DNA from: Vibrio natriegens NBRC 15636 = ATCC 14048 = DSM 759
Lineage (GTDB): Bacteria; Pseudomonadota; Gammaproteobacteria; Enterobacterales; Vibrionaceae
DNA length: 64,000 nucleotides
Reading direction: 5' to 3'
NCBI RefSeq assembly: GCF_035621455.1
Contig: NZ_CP141823.1
Span: 744,001-808,000 of the forward strand
Of the stretch, positions 9,248-17,004 are shown piece after piece (the first letter of the stretch is position 1; the number at the start of each line of letters is the position of its first letter). The position numbers and the translations under genes were made by a program. The notes below the pieces were generated by a model, which was given only the letters and a program-made list of their open reading frames with translations, had not been told where the DNA came from and made no database searches.

Positions 9248-10804
9248 ATGTCTGTGTCAAAAAGCTTAATTCGTCAGTCTCATTTTCTCGGAACGAAAAT
9301 ACGTAACCTGAGAAAAAACAACCATTTAACCATGGAAGATTTGTCTGCTCGCTGTGTAAGGATCAATCCAGAGTACGCGCCTTCGGTTTCTTACCTTTCT
9401 ATGATTGAACGTGGAAAACGTGTCCCGAGCATCGATATGCTGGAAGTGATCGCGGAAGTTTTCCAAAAAGATCCCGCTTGGTTTTTAGATGATGAACCGG
9501 AACTCGAAGCTATTACCCCGAATAAAGGTAACCGTGGTGGTATTAGTGGCATGGCGCTGGAGCCAAGTTTCCTGTTTTCTAATGATATTCTTCAGATTGC
9601 GATTCCTGAAATGCTCTCCCAAACAGGAATTACAGGACGCCAGTTTGCTCACTTACTGATTCGAGCTCACCAAGAGAATCATCAGAACCACTTTCCTGAT
9701 CTAGAGCGAGCGGCTGAAGAAGTCGGTCTTAAACGCTTGAACCTTTCGGTCGAAGACTTGATCGATATTGCCAAGAGCATGGGGCTCGACATCCGATGGG
9801 TAGACCGAGCACCTCAAGATGTGATCGATGAGCTTGGCGTGAGTGCTAAACAGTTGATCACCTCGTTTATGGAAGCGCCAGGGACGATTTATCTCAACAA
9901 GCGAATGCGCGATTACCCGACCAGACTGAAATATGATCTGGCGGTCTACATTGGTCACCGAGTTCTGCACAGTAGTGATGCGATGAACAACGTACTCACC
10001 ATTGGGCATCAGAACAACTGGGAGCAAATGGACAGCCCAATGTCCAACTCGGAACTGAATTCACAAGATATTCTGCAGGCTTGGCGTGATTTTGAATCGA
10101 GCTTCTTTGCGGGTGCGCTGCTGTGCCCTAAAGTACCGTTTCGTCAATTGCTCGACCGCTCTGGATACGAAATCGACGTACACAAAAAAGCCGGGGTTTC
10201 TCCTTCTGTGGCCATGCGCCGAATGACGGTGGTTTCACCTTACCCGCATTGGCATTATTTTGATGCCTACGGCCCAGGAAAGCTCAAAGCGGTATATCGA
10301 GGGAATGGTATTCCTTTACCGTGGGGCAACATGCGCAAAGTAAACGATCCTTGCCAACATTGGGCGGTGTTCCGCCGTTTAGCGCAGCCACTGGATACCA
10401 GCTCGGCTCAAATCTCGATTCTTAATGTCGGTGATGAACCACGCATTTACTGCTGTGAGTCAGTCAATGTATTTGATCCGGCAGGGAACAACCGCGTGTT
10501 ATGCGCTGGTATCGATTTAAATCCAGCGATCACTGCGCAAGGTGGCGATGCCGTTTCTATCGCAGAAGAGTTGAAGTCCCTGTGTGTGGCGTCAGGTGGC
10601 AGTAGTGTTATTCCGACACACATCAAAAAGGATTTAACGACCATCGCCAAAATTTTAAATATTAACTGGATAGAGCGTGGAATACAGACTCAGGCAAGAC
10701 TGATCTGCTCGAGAGGTGCGGTTTGTCCAAGACAGCCAAGTTGTTACAGCAAGTGTGGTGAAGCAGATCAAACAGGAGATGAGGTGAACATTCTCAACCT
10801 CTAG
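9248..10804 (+). CDS. XRE-family transcriptional regulator, ScfR/PrpR-like
   Basis: 518 residues. An N-terminal HTH_3 domain (GTKIRNLRKNNHLTMEDLSAR ... SYLSMIERGKRVPSIDMLE) is followed by a metallopeptidase-M78-like segment in which the usual HExxH appears as GHRVLH, so protease activity is unlikely, and by a DUF2083-like domain. The C-terminal tail has clustered cysteines (ICSRGAVCPRQPSCYSKCGE). In the short-chain fatty acyl regulators PrpR and RamB this architecture senses acyl-CoA, and in mycobacterial PrpR a C-terminal Fe-S cluster is known. The start is uncertain (GTG at 9233 is possible); neither has a clear ribosome site. Its stop lies four bases before the end of the convergent Qrr RNA. 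Confidence 0.8.
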   Translation: MSVSKSLIRQSHFLGTKIRNLRKNNHLTMEDLSARCVRINPEYAPSVSYLSMIERGKRVPSIDMLEVIAEVFQKDPAWFLDDEPELEAITPNKGNRGGISGMALEPSFLFSNDILQIAIPEMLSQTGITGRQFAHLLIRAHQENHQNHFPDLERAAEEVGLKRLNLSVEDLIDIAKSMGLDIRWVDRAPQDVIDELGVSAKQLITSFMEAPGTIYLNKRMRDYPTRLKYDLAVYIGHRVLHSSDAMNNVLTIGHQNNWEQMDSPMSNSELNSQDILQAWRDFESSFFAGALLCPKVPFRQLLDRSGYEIDVHKKAGVSPSVAMRRMTVVSPYPHWHYFDAYGPGKLKAVYRGNGIPLPWGNMRKVNDPCQHWAVFRRLAQPLDTSSAQISILNVGDEPRIYCCESVNVFDPAGNNRVLCAGIDLNPAITAQGGDAVSIAEELKSLCVASGGSSVIPTHIKKDLTTIAKILNINWIERGIQTQARLICSRGAVCPRQPSCYSKCGEADQTGDEVNILNL

Positions 10805-10808
10805 AAAG

Positions 10809-10915
10809 AAAAAACGCCAATCACAATAATCGTGATTGGCGGTATATACTTGTGAACAAATTGCATTCACTAACAACGTCAGTTGGCTAGGTGACCCTCG
10901 GCTTAATAAGGGTCA
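10809..10915 (-). ncRNA. qrr: Qrr quorum-regulatory small RNA
   Basis: The minus strand reads UGACCCUU...AAGGGUCA-type first hairpin (loop with UUAAGCCGAG), then CUAGCCAACUGACGUUGUUAG, the near-invariant Qrr target-pairing block, then an A/U-rich single strand and a terminator hairpin (CGCCAAUCAC / GUGAUUGGCG) followed by six U. Length, about 107 nt, fits Vibrio Qrr RNAs. Qrr RNAs act with Hfq on luxR/hapR, aphA and luxO mRNAs at low cell density. The 5' end is placed 12 bases after the -12 GC of a sigma-54 promoter. luxO is not adjacent, so this is not the luxO-linked Qrr1; which of the other copies it is cannot be told from here. Confidence 0.95.
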
Positions 10916-10926
10916 CTTATATACAA

Positions 10927-10942
10927 GCACGATGCGTGCCAA
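10927..10942 (-). promoter_or_regulatory. Sigma-54 promoter of the Qrr gene
   Basis: On the minus strand TTGGCACG-CATC-GTGC gives GG (-24) and GC (-12) with exactly ten bases between, the RpoN spacing. Transcription would start about 12 bases on, at 10915, matching the conserved Qrr 5' end. Confidence 0.9.
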
Positions 10943-11003
10943 CTTTTAAATCCCGTATTTTAAACGATCCAGATGCATATCGTTGTTTTATTAACCAGGA
11001 TTT

Positions 11004-11029
11004 TTGCAAATTGCAATTGCAAAACGCAA
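11004..11029. promoter_or_regulatory. LuxO-type upstream activating sites for the Qrr gene
   Basis: TTGCAAATTGCAA at 11004-11016 fits the LuxO-P consensus TTGCA-W3-TGCAA exactly. TTGCAAAACGCAA at 11017-11029 is a second, near-consensus copy directly adjacent. They lie about 90-115 bp upstream of the Qrr start, a normal enhancer distance for a sigma-54 activator. Confidence 0.8.
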
Positions 11030-11148
11030 CGCAATGCAAATATGCTACCAACCGCATTGCTACTAATTACTTTCTCAAAAAGAACACCGCCCAACCAAGC
11101 AGCGAAACCACAGTGATCGCCAGGTCTTAAAACGAGAACGGCTTCCGA

Positions 11149-12531
11149 TTAGCCTAATTTAGCTTTAGCCGCTTGATGCTTACCATGCTTGTGTTGATAC
11201 ATTCTTTCGTCGGCAATTTTCAACATTTGTTCTGGCGAGGTCATTCCAGGTTCAAACATCGCGTAACCCATACTCACATGCAGTTTAATGAATTCCTGCC
11301 CGTAAATGACCGGAGCCGTGCAAATCGCTGATTCGATTTTCTGTAGTAAAGCCAACAAGCTCTGCTCTGATTTTGGGTTATAAACGACAACTAAAAATTC
11401 ATCTCCCCCCATGCGAGCAACCATATCAGAACGACGTAAACTGCCTTTAATGCGTTCCGCTGTCTCTCGTAAAACGGTATCGCCAGCATCATGACCATGC
11501 GTGTCATTGATGTGCTTGAAGTGGTCGAGGTCGATGTTCACCAAAGCAAAGTGGTATCGTTTTTTATAGCGCTTAGCGAGCTCAAACTGCTGCTTATAGG
11601 ACTGCATGAAATAACGACGATTTGGCAATTTTGTCAGCTCATCATGTAAGGCACGAGTGTCGGCGATGATATACAGACGATAAATAACAATAAACGTAAC
11701 GCTCAAAGCCAACAAAGCCGAATAGCCAAGAATTCTAACCACATGGAATTCGTACCACGGCAGTTGCTGTTCCAATGTATCACTTGAGAATACGGATAAA
11801 CTCCAGCTTCCAAAAGGGAAGTAAACCGTCTCTGTCGCGTACCTTGTCTTTGATAAATTCGGCACCCCAAAAAAGATATCGCCAGATGCACCACTACTGT
11901 CATAGCCTCTTATCGTCAAAGGATAACGATGAGAAAACTCGAGAATGCCTGTTTCTTTCAGCAAACTATCAAAATCGATAACCGCGCTGATAACGCCCCA
12001 ATAATCACTATTTGTTGGCGGATCTCGAAATACAGGAACTCGAACAATCAACCCTCGCCCACCCTGCACCAGCGTAACGGGCCCCGCGATGAATATCTCT
12101 TGAATCTCTCTGGCTTTTTTCACTTGCGCCCATTGCTCCGGAACTGTTCTATAATCCAGCCCGAGCGCACTCTCATTACCTTTGAGTGGGAACATATGAT
12201 TTATAACGTCATTTTTTGCGATACCGATGGCATCAATATTCTTACTTTTATTCAGAATACGTTCTGCGGCAATACCTAACTCGCGCGCACCACTTTCAGG
12301 TAGCAATGTCACTAACGTACCTAAAGTGCTGGCTTGGTAAATGTCGGCCATAAGGCCTGCCTCCAGGTTGGATCGGAGGATAGAAAGTTGATCTTTGGCT
12401 TCAGCGAGTAATTGCTCTCGGTTATGTTCTTTTTGGTTTTGATGTAATAGTTCAACAACTCCGACAAACAAAACGAAAAAAATCAGGAAGAATAAGGCAA
12501 AGTAATACTGTTTCTTGGGAAAGTGGCGCAT
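11149..12531 (-). CDS. Membrane-bound sensory diguanylate cyclase (GGDEF)
   Basis: 460 residues. A transmembrane helix (YYFALFFLIFFVLFVGVVEL) is followed by a roughly 240-residue periplasmic sensor domain (CHASE/Cache-like; not assignable further), a second helix (YSALLALSVTFIVIYRLYI) and a C-terminal GGDEF domain with DELTKLPNRRYFM, NIDLDHFKHINDTHGHDAGD and ARMGGDEF. The inhibitory I-site RRSD is intact, so product feedback is expected. The ATG at 12531 is chosen because GGGGAG lies just upstream; an in-frame ATG at 12573 has no good ribosome site. The stop is about 110 bp beyond the Qrr enhancer, on the same strand. Confidence 0.88.
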   Translation of the reverse strand: MRHFPKKQYYFALFFLIFFVLFVGVVELLHQNQKEHNREQLLAEAKDQLSILRSNLEAGLMADIYQASTLGTLVTLLPESGARELGIAAERILNKSKNIDAIGIAKNDVINHMFPLKGNESALGLDYRTVPEQWAQVKKAREIQEIFIAGPVTLVQGGRGLIVRVPVFRDPPTNSDYWGVISAVIDFDSLLKETGILEFSHRYPLTIRGYDSSGASGDIFFGVPNLSKTRYATETVYFPFGSWSLSVFSSDTLEQQLPWYEFHVVRILGYSALLALSVTFIVIYRLYIIADTRALHDELTKLPNRRYFMQSYKQQFELAKRYKKRYHFALVNIDLDHFKHINDTHGHDAGDTVLRETAERIKGSLRRSDMVARMGGDEFLVVVYNPKSEQSLLALLQKIESAICTAPVIYGQEFIKLHVSMGYAMFEPGMTSPEQMLKIADERMYQHKHGKHQAAKAKLG

Positions 12532-12666
12532 TGGCTCCCCACTATCTCGCATACCGCTGCGAGACGCTTTCATTTATTGTTAAAATTCTTATTTAATCAA
12601 ATAATACTCAATAGCTATCATAAAGGTAACAATAATCTAAAAAATTTATACGTAGAGCGGTAAAAA

Positions 12667-13263
12667 ATGCAACAAGATGACTTATTTAGCAGCTCATTCT
12701 GGCAAGAAGTGCAGCAAGGTAAACTCTATTATCATCCAAATTTTCTTGAAGCTGCCGAGGCCGACAACTTTTTTGCTATCCTCAGGAAAACATTACCATG
12801 GCAGCAAGAACGAATTAACATCTTTGGCAAGTCAGTCCTGCAACCTCGGCTGCAAGCTTGGCATGGCGACGCCGCTTACACCTATTCAGGGCTGACAATG
12901 ACCCCTTATCCGTGGACACCCGAACTGCTTACTCTCAAAGCGCGTTGTGAAGCCATCGCTGAAGTAACTTTCAACTCGGTATTGGCCAATTTATACCGCG
13001 ATGGTCAGGATTCTATGGGTTGGCATCAAGATAACGAGCCCGAGCTAGGCCGAAATCCGGTGATCGCTTCGCTAAATTTAGGTGACAGTCGACGATTTTT
13101 GCTAAGGAATTTACATTGTAAAACCCAGATTGAATACGATCTTTCTCATGGTGCTTTATTGATCATGACCGGAGAGCTTCAACACCACTGGCGCCACTGC
13201 GTTCCCAAAACCTCAAAGCCCAAAGGTGAGCGCATCAACCTGACTTTTCGACATATTTTGTAG
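12667..13263 (+). CDS. AlkB-like 2-oxoglutarate/Fe(II) dioxygenase
   Basis: 198 residues, the usual size for a stand-alone AlkB/ALKBH2-3-like enzyme. Iron ligands are visible as His120 and Asp122 in GWHQDNE and His177 in HHWRHCVP; Arg189 and Arg195 in ERINLTFR fit the 2-oxoglutarate-binding positions. The substrate-lid region has LQAWHGDAAYTYSG. Such enzymes reverse N-alkylation damage in DNA or RNA by oxidative demethylation. It is divergent from the sensory GGDEF gene and stands alone, not in an ada operon. Confidence 0.9.
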   Translation: MQQDDLFSSSFWQEVQQGKLYYHPNFLEAAEADNFFAILRKTLPWQQERINIFGKSVLQPRLQAWHGDAAYTYSGLTMTPYPWTPELLTLKARCEAIAEVTFNSVLANLYRDGQDSMGWHQDNEPELGRNPVIASLNLGDSRRFLLRNLHCKTQIEYDLSHGALLIMTGELQHHWRHCVPKTSKPKGERINLTFRHIL

Positions 13264-13335
13264 TATTGACCAACCTTTTACACTTCATGTAAGTATTGGT
13301 GATAACTTTAGAAAAGATTTTCATGGAATGAAATT

Positions 13336-14430
13336 ATGCGTATCAAGCCTATTAGTTTAGCGTTTTTACTATCATGCTCTCTCATTTTTCAAACTCAAGC
13401 CAACGAGGTTGAATCTCCTCCCTTAAGCTACGCTCAATCAGCGCAAGTAATTCGGGATACTTATGAACGGGAACTTTTCACTCTTCCTCCATTTAAAGAG
13501 GGGCATTTTGGTCTGCGTATGTACAGACAGACGCAGGACCCAAAATACCTACCCGCTGTTTGGACAGATATGGCGCAAGTCGCGAGCCGGTTAAATAAAC
13601 TGTCCTCCGAAGTCATCCAGCCCGAAGAGATCATTTTGTATGCGTCACAACGATTGACAAGCTATCAAAATAAAGACGATGAGCGAGGCCAGCTGCGGTA
13701 TACGGTGACAAAGCACCACCCAGAGTACTTATACCTTGGCATTGATTTGCTCGGCGCAATGGCAAGAGCAGACGAATACGGTTTGAAACACAAAAACGAT
13801 ACCACTCTCAGAGAAGTGTTGCGCAGGTATGATTTTACTCGATACGCCACTGACCAAGAGATGATCGAAGCTTGGGCGGCGCAGCTAGCCAATCAAGTGT
13901 ATTGGCTAAAACAGCTCGGAGAGCAAGATGTGGTTGAAGCGTTTACACAAGCGTTTCAAGCAACCTATCCCGACGAAAAAGATAAGAAGCTATCGACTCA
14001 ACAGTATGCGAACAAAATTTACGGCATGACGCACATTATTTTTGCCGATTCTCAGTACTACCAAAAACAAGTAAGTGAACAACAGCATCAGTGGATTTTC
14101 GACTACTTGCGCAAAAACATCGATACCATACTGCTTCGATGCAAAGAAGATGTCATTGCGGAAGTTGGCATTTCTTTCCTTCTAGCAGGGCTAACGCATG
14201 ACCCTGTGGTAGAAAAGACACGAAATGCGATACGAGCAGCTCTGGATAAAGAGCAAGGGTTGATCCCGTCTGTCGAAGGGAGTTTTGATCTTAAATTTGG
14301 TGAGCATCGAAACGTGTTAGCCATCATGCTGCTGGACTGGAAAGGCGTGAGCCAAGGGCCGAGTTACCAATCATTTCCCAAATCGTTTCAATCGATACCC
14401 TATGGTTTGGTACCGAAAGAGCAAAAATAA
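13336..14430 (+). CDS. Periplasmic protein of unknown function (DUF3541-like)
   Basis: 364 residues with a typical signal peptide (MRIKPISLAFLLSCSLIFQTQA|NE). The mature part is mostly helical with no membrane segment; conspicuous stretches are KEGHFGLRMYRQ, VWTDMAQVASRL, RYTVTKHHPEYLYLGIDLL and FDYLRKNIDTILLRCKEDVIAEVGISFLLAG. I believe it belongs to DUF3541, a Vibrio-centred family without known function, but that is from memory of the pattern rather than a search. It stands alone, 70 bp after the AlkB gene, and ends at a terminator. Confidence 0.7.
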   Translation: MRIKPISLAFLLSCSLIFQTQANEVESPPLSYAQSAQVIRDTYERELFTLPPFKEGHFGLRMYRQTQDPKYLPAVWTDMAQVASRLNKLSSEVIQPEEIILYASQRLTSYQNKDDERGQLRYTVTKHHPEYLYLGIDLLGAMARADEYGLKHKNDTTLREVLRRYDFTRYATDQEMIEAWAAQLANQVYWLKQLGEQDVVEAFTQAFQATYPDEKDKKLSTQQYANKIYGMTHIIFADSQYYQKQVSEQQHQWIFDYLRKNIDTILLRCKEDVIAEVGISFLLAGLTHDPVVEKTRNAIRAALDKEQGLIPSVEGSFDLKFGEHRNVLAIMLLDWKGVSQGPSYQSFPKSFQSIPYGLVPKEQK

Positions 14431-14431
14431 C

Positions 14432-14457
14432 AAAACCCGCCATAACGGCGGGTTTTT
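14432..14457. terminator. Bidirectional terminator between the DUF3541-like gene and nupC
   Basis: AAAACCCGCC pairs with GGCGGGTTTTT across four bases; A/T tracts on both sides serve both convergent genes. Confidence 0.85.
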
Positions 14458-14479
14458 CGTACTAAATGAAGCGAGAGTT

Positions 14480-15688
14480 TTACAGAGAGATAAAGATACC
14501 CGCTAAGCACGCGCTCATCAGGTTAGCTAACGTACCCGCCGCAACCGCTCTGAGTCCCATATTCGCAACATCTTTACGACGTTCAGGAGCCATAACTCCG
14601 ATGGAACCCAGCTGAATCGCTATCGAGCCAATATTTGCAAAGCCACACAAAGCGAAGGTAATGATAACTTGAGTATGCTCAGACAACGCCGCTTTGTGCT
14701 GTACAAAATCAATAAATGCAACGAACTCGTTCATCACAACTTTTTGGCCAATATACGAACCAGCCGCAAGAATTTCATGAGTTGGGACGCCAATTAACCA
14801 AGCCAAAGGCGAGAACATATAGCCAAAAATAGCTTGCAACGTCACGCCCGAGAAGCCAAACGCGCTACCTAAGTTTTCAAGGCCGGTATTCACCATAGCA
14901 ATGACACTGACGAATGCAATCAGCATGGTGCCTACTGCAACCGCAACTTTCATACCGCCCATTGCGCCACTTGCTAGCGCATCAATGACATTGCTTTCGT
15001 CCGCTTTATCCAATTCGATATTGCTGTAATCGCTCGGCTGTTCGCGCTCAGGTACGATGATTTTAGCCATCATCAAGCTGCCTGGTGCAGCCATGAAGCT
15101 CGCTGCGATCAGATACTTCAGCTCGACCCCTAATCCTGCGTAACCACCTAAGACGCTGCCCGCGACAGATGCCATGCCGCCGGCCATAACCGCAAACAGC
15201 TCAGATCGTGTCATTCTGGATAAGAATGGACGAATCAAAAGCGGTGATTCACCTTGAGACAAAAAGATATTACCCGTTGCAACCAAAGACTCAGCTTTGC
15301 TAGTACCAAGAAACTTTTGGATAGCACCGCCAATAAACTGAATAACTTTTTGCATAATGCCCAAATAGTAAAGGGCGGAGATAAGCGCACTGAAGAAGAT
15401 GATGATAGGCAGGACACGGATAGCGAAGATAAAGCCAGTAGAAGCTAAGTCACCAAACAGGAACTTAATGCCCTCGTCTGCAAAGCTCAACAGACCGGCA
15501 ACACCGCTACTCAAACTCGCAAGTGCCGCCTGCCCCATCGGGAAGTAAAGCACTAACGCCGCAAAAGCCATTTGTAACAGTAATGCACGGCGTACCGTTT
15601 TCCAGTTAATAGATGAACGACTCTCGGAAAGAAGAACAGCACAACCAATGAGTGCAGCGATACCAAATAAACTAAATAGGATACTCAT
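14480..15688 (-). CDS. nupC: Concentrative nucleoside transporter NupC
   Basis: 402 residues, the length of bacterial CNT carriers, with about ten membrane helices. Family hallmarks are GNIFLSQGESPLLIRPFL, GGMASVAGSVLGGYAGLG, IGVPTHEILAAGSYIGQKVVMNEFVAF and TFALCGFANIGSIAIQLGSIG, which line the substrate and sodium sites in the structurally characterised V. cholerae homologue. It imports nucleosides with Na+ or H+. It is monocistronic. The upstream region holds a -10-like TATACT, an overlapping 16-bp palindrome and a strongly structured leader, suggesting control at both initiation and RNA level. Confidence 0.93.
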   Translation of the reverse strand: MSILFSLFGIAALIGCAVLLSESRSSINWKTVRRALLLQMAFAALVLYFPMGQAALASLSSGVAGLLSFADEGIKFLFGDLASTGFIFAIRVLPIIIFFSALISALYYLGIMQKVIQFIGGAIQKFLGTSKAESLVATGNIFLSQGESPLLIRPFLSRMTRSELFAVMAGGMASVAGSVLGGYAGLGVELKYLIAASFMAAPGSLMMAKIIVPEREQPSDYSNIELDKADESNVIDALASGAMGGMKVAVAVGTMLIAFVSVIAMVNTGLENLGSAFGFSGVTLQAIFGYMFSPLAWLIGVPTHEILAAGSYIGQKVVMNEFVAFIDFVQHKAALSEHTQVIITFALCGFANIGSIAIQLGSIGVMAPERRKDVANMGLRAVAAGTLANLMSACLAGIFISL

Positions 15689-15822
15689 GACTCGGCCTAC
15701 ACTACGTGAACGAAAAGAGAAGCACCAAAGAGCTTGGTGAAAGAATGACTCAACGTATTAAGTGATGGCACACTCAGCGAATGTGAATATAGACAGAGCG
15801 AATAGTTCGACATCTTATTTTT

Positions 15823-15927
15823 ACCTTATACAAGCAATTAAAGGGAGCTGGTCCGGTCCGTGGGGTCATTCACTGCTGGCGAGTTGATTACTCTGCCTGC
15901 TCCATGTGACGGCTTGTATGGGTAAGG
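15823..15927 (-). ncRNA. Structured 5' leader of nupC (riboswitch-like candidate)
   Basis: Read as RNA on the minus strand, an outer stem pairs AUACAAGC with GCUUGUAU (15912-15919 with 15828-15835), extended by CCUU/AAGG. Inside, GGAGC pairs with GCUCC (15899-15903 with 15844-15848), and inside that GGC-A-GAGU pairs with ACUC-GCC (15878-15897) around a five-base loop. GUCA outside the second helix can pair with UGAC within it, forming a pseudoknot. The architecture looks like an aptamer, but I do not recognise it as a purine, 2'-dG, preQ1, c-di-GMP or other named class. The 3' part of the leader has no obvious U-tract terminator. Confidence 0.5.
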
Positions 15928-15950
15928 GCCTTGAACAACGAAACCCTAAA

Positions 15951-15976
15951 TCCCGTTTAAACGGGACGACAGTATA
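15951..15976 (-). promoter_or_regulatory. nupC promoter -10 and overlapping palindromic operator candidate
   Basis: On the minus strand TATACT (15971-15976) is followed by a perfect 16-bp palindrome, TCCCGTTTAAACGGGA at 15951-15966, which would cover the start site. No good -35 is evident. The palindrome does not match the CytR or PurR consensus that I know. Confidence 0.4.
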
Positions 15977-16249
15977 GTCAATAAAAAGAGATATTCATCA
16001 CATTTATAAAAGCAAACGTTCAAGCGTTCATATTTCATGCAATCCAGACATTTTTCGTTAATGTCCATATCTAAATCAGGGCTATAAGTAAAATTCCTTT
16101 GGCTAAAAAAGCGGAAAACGGCCAATAAATGCGCAATCAAACTAGAATGGCCAAAAATGCTTAACTTTACACTCGCCAAGAGATGGAATTTGGTTATACA
16201 ATTTGAATCGCTTCTTTCCGAAGCCTCTGTAACTACAGAGCATCATGAT

Positions 16250-16333
16250 GCCGAGATGGTGAAATTGGTAGACACGCTAGCATGAGGTGCTAGTGCCTTT
16301 GGTGTGAGGGTTCGAGTCCCTCTCTCGGCACCA
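16250..16333 (+). tRNA. tRNA-Leu (GAG anticodon)
   Basis: Acceptor GCCGAGA pairs with TCTCGGC, the D arm is GGTGAAATTGGTAGACAC, the anticodon stem CTAGC/GCTAG encloses ATGAGGT with GAG at 34-36, a long class-II variable arm follows, the T arm contains GGTTCGAGTCC, and CCA is encoded. Length is 84 nt. Confidence 0.96.
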
Positions 16334-16366
16334 TTATCCTTCTTCTTTTGATTTCGTTTGAGAGTA

Positions 16367-16978
16367 ATGCAAAGTTCTAAGCAGGCAAGACCATCCACAG
16401 ATGCAAACCAACTTCTGAGCGAACTTGCTGTGCATGCTTTACTGCATCTACACTTTAAAATTCATGCTTCTTCTCGCCCTATCGCTTTAAAAGAACGTAA
16501 TGATCTGCTGCAAAAATGGCTTAAACCAAAGCTGAAAAGCAATCGCTACAAGCTGATTAAAAAGCCATTAAAATCGCTGACTCAGCAAGCTAAAGGGGAA
16601 AGCGGTAATCTAGAAGTATTGCTGGAACGCTGTGTGGGAGCAGACAAGCCAAGTAACCCTCAGCCACATTTAGATAGCTACCTGCTACTTATTAACGAAA
16701 TCGAAAAGAAATTAGGCACTACCGTATTGCTCTCTCGTCCGGAGGATGTCGATCTGTCGCATGATCAACATGGCTGTCTGCTATGCGTCCTCTCTGAGAA
16801 CTTAAATCAGCATTTCGACGACAATAACGCCCTGATCGCACCTATTTCGATGCTTTTCCGTGGCCCTATGAGTCAGCGTTCACTATTCCTTGGTAGTATT
16901 TACGCCAACAACACGTTTAATTACGCTGTTCAATATCAAGATGAGCAGTTCGTACGTATTGCTCTCGAGCTTGCGTAA
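16367..16978 (+). CDS. DUF2913-like protein of unknown function
   Basis: 203 residues, soluble and helix-rich, beginning with LLSELAVHALLHLHFKIHASSRPIALKERNDLLQKWLKPKLKS, which I associate with the Vibrio/enterobacterial DUF2913 family (about 200 residues, no known function). The C-terminal half has LLLINEIEKKLGTTVLLSRPEDVD and IAPISMLFRGPMSQRSLFLGSIYAN. The ATG at 16367 is chosen over an in-frame TTG at 16358. It begins 33 bp after tRNA-Leu and may be read from the tRNA promoter. Confidence 0.7.
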   Translation: MQSSKQARPSTDANQLLSELAVHALLHLHFKIHASSRPIALKERNDLLQKWLKPKLKSNRYKLIKKPLKSLTQQAKGESGNLEVLLERCVGADKPSNPQPHLDSYLLLINEIEKKLGTTVLLSRPEDVDLSHDQHGCLLCVLSENLNQHFDDNNALIAPISMLFRGPMSQRSLFLGSIYANNTFNYAVQYQDEQFVRIALELA

Positions 16979-17004
16979 CCCGAGAGCCTCTTACAAACAT
17001 CTCA

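Noticed and set aside
10891-11130. 79-codon plus-strand frame
   Set aside because: It overlaps the Qrr RNA, its promoter and LuxO sites; composition is not protein-like.
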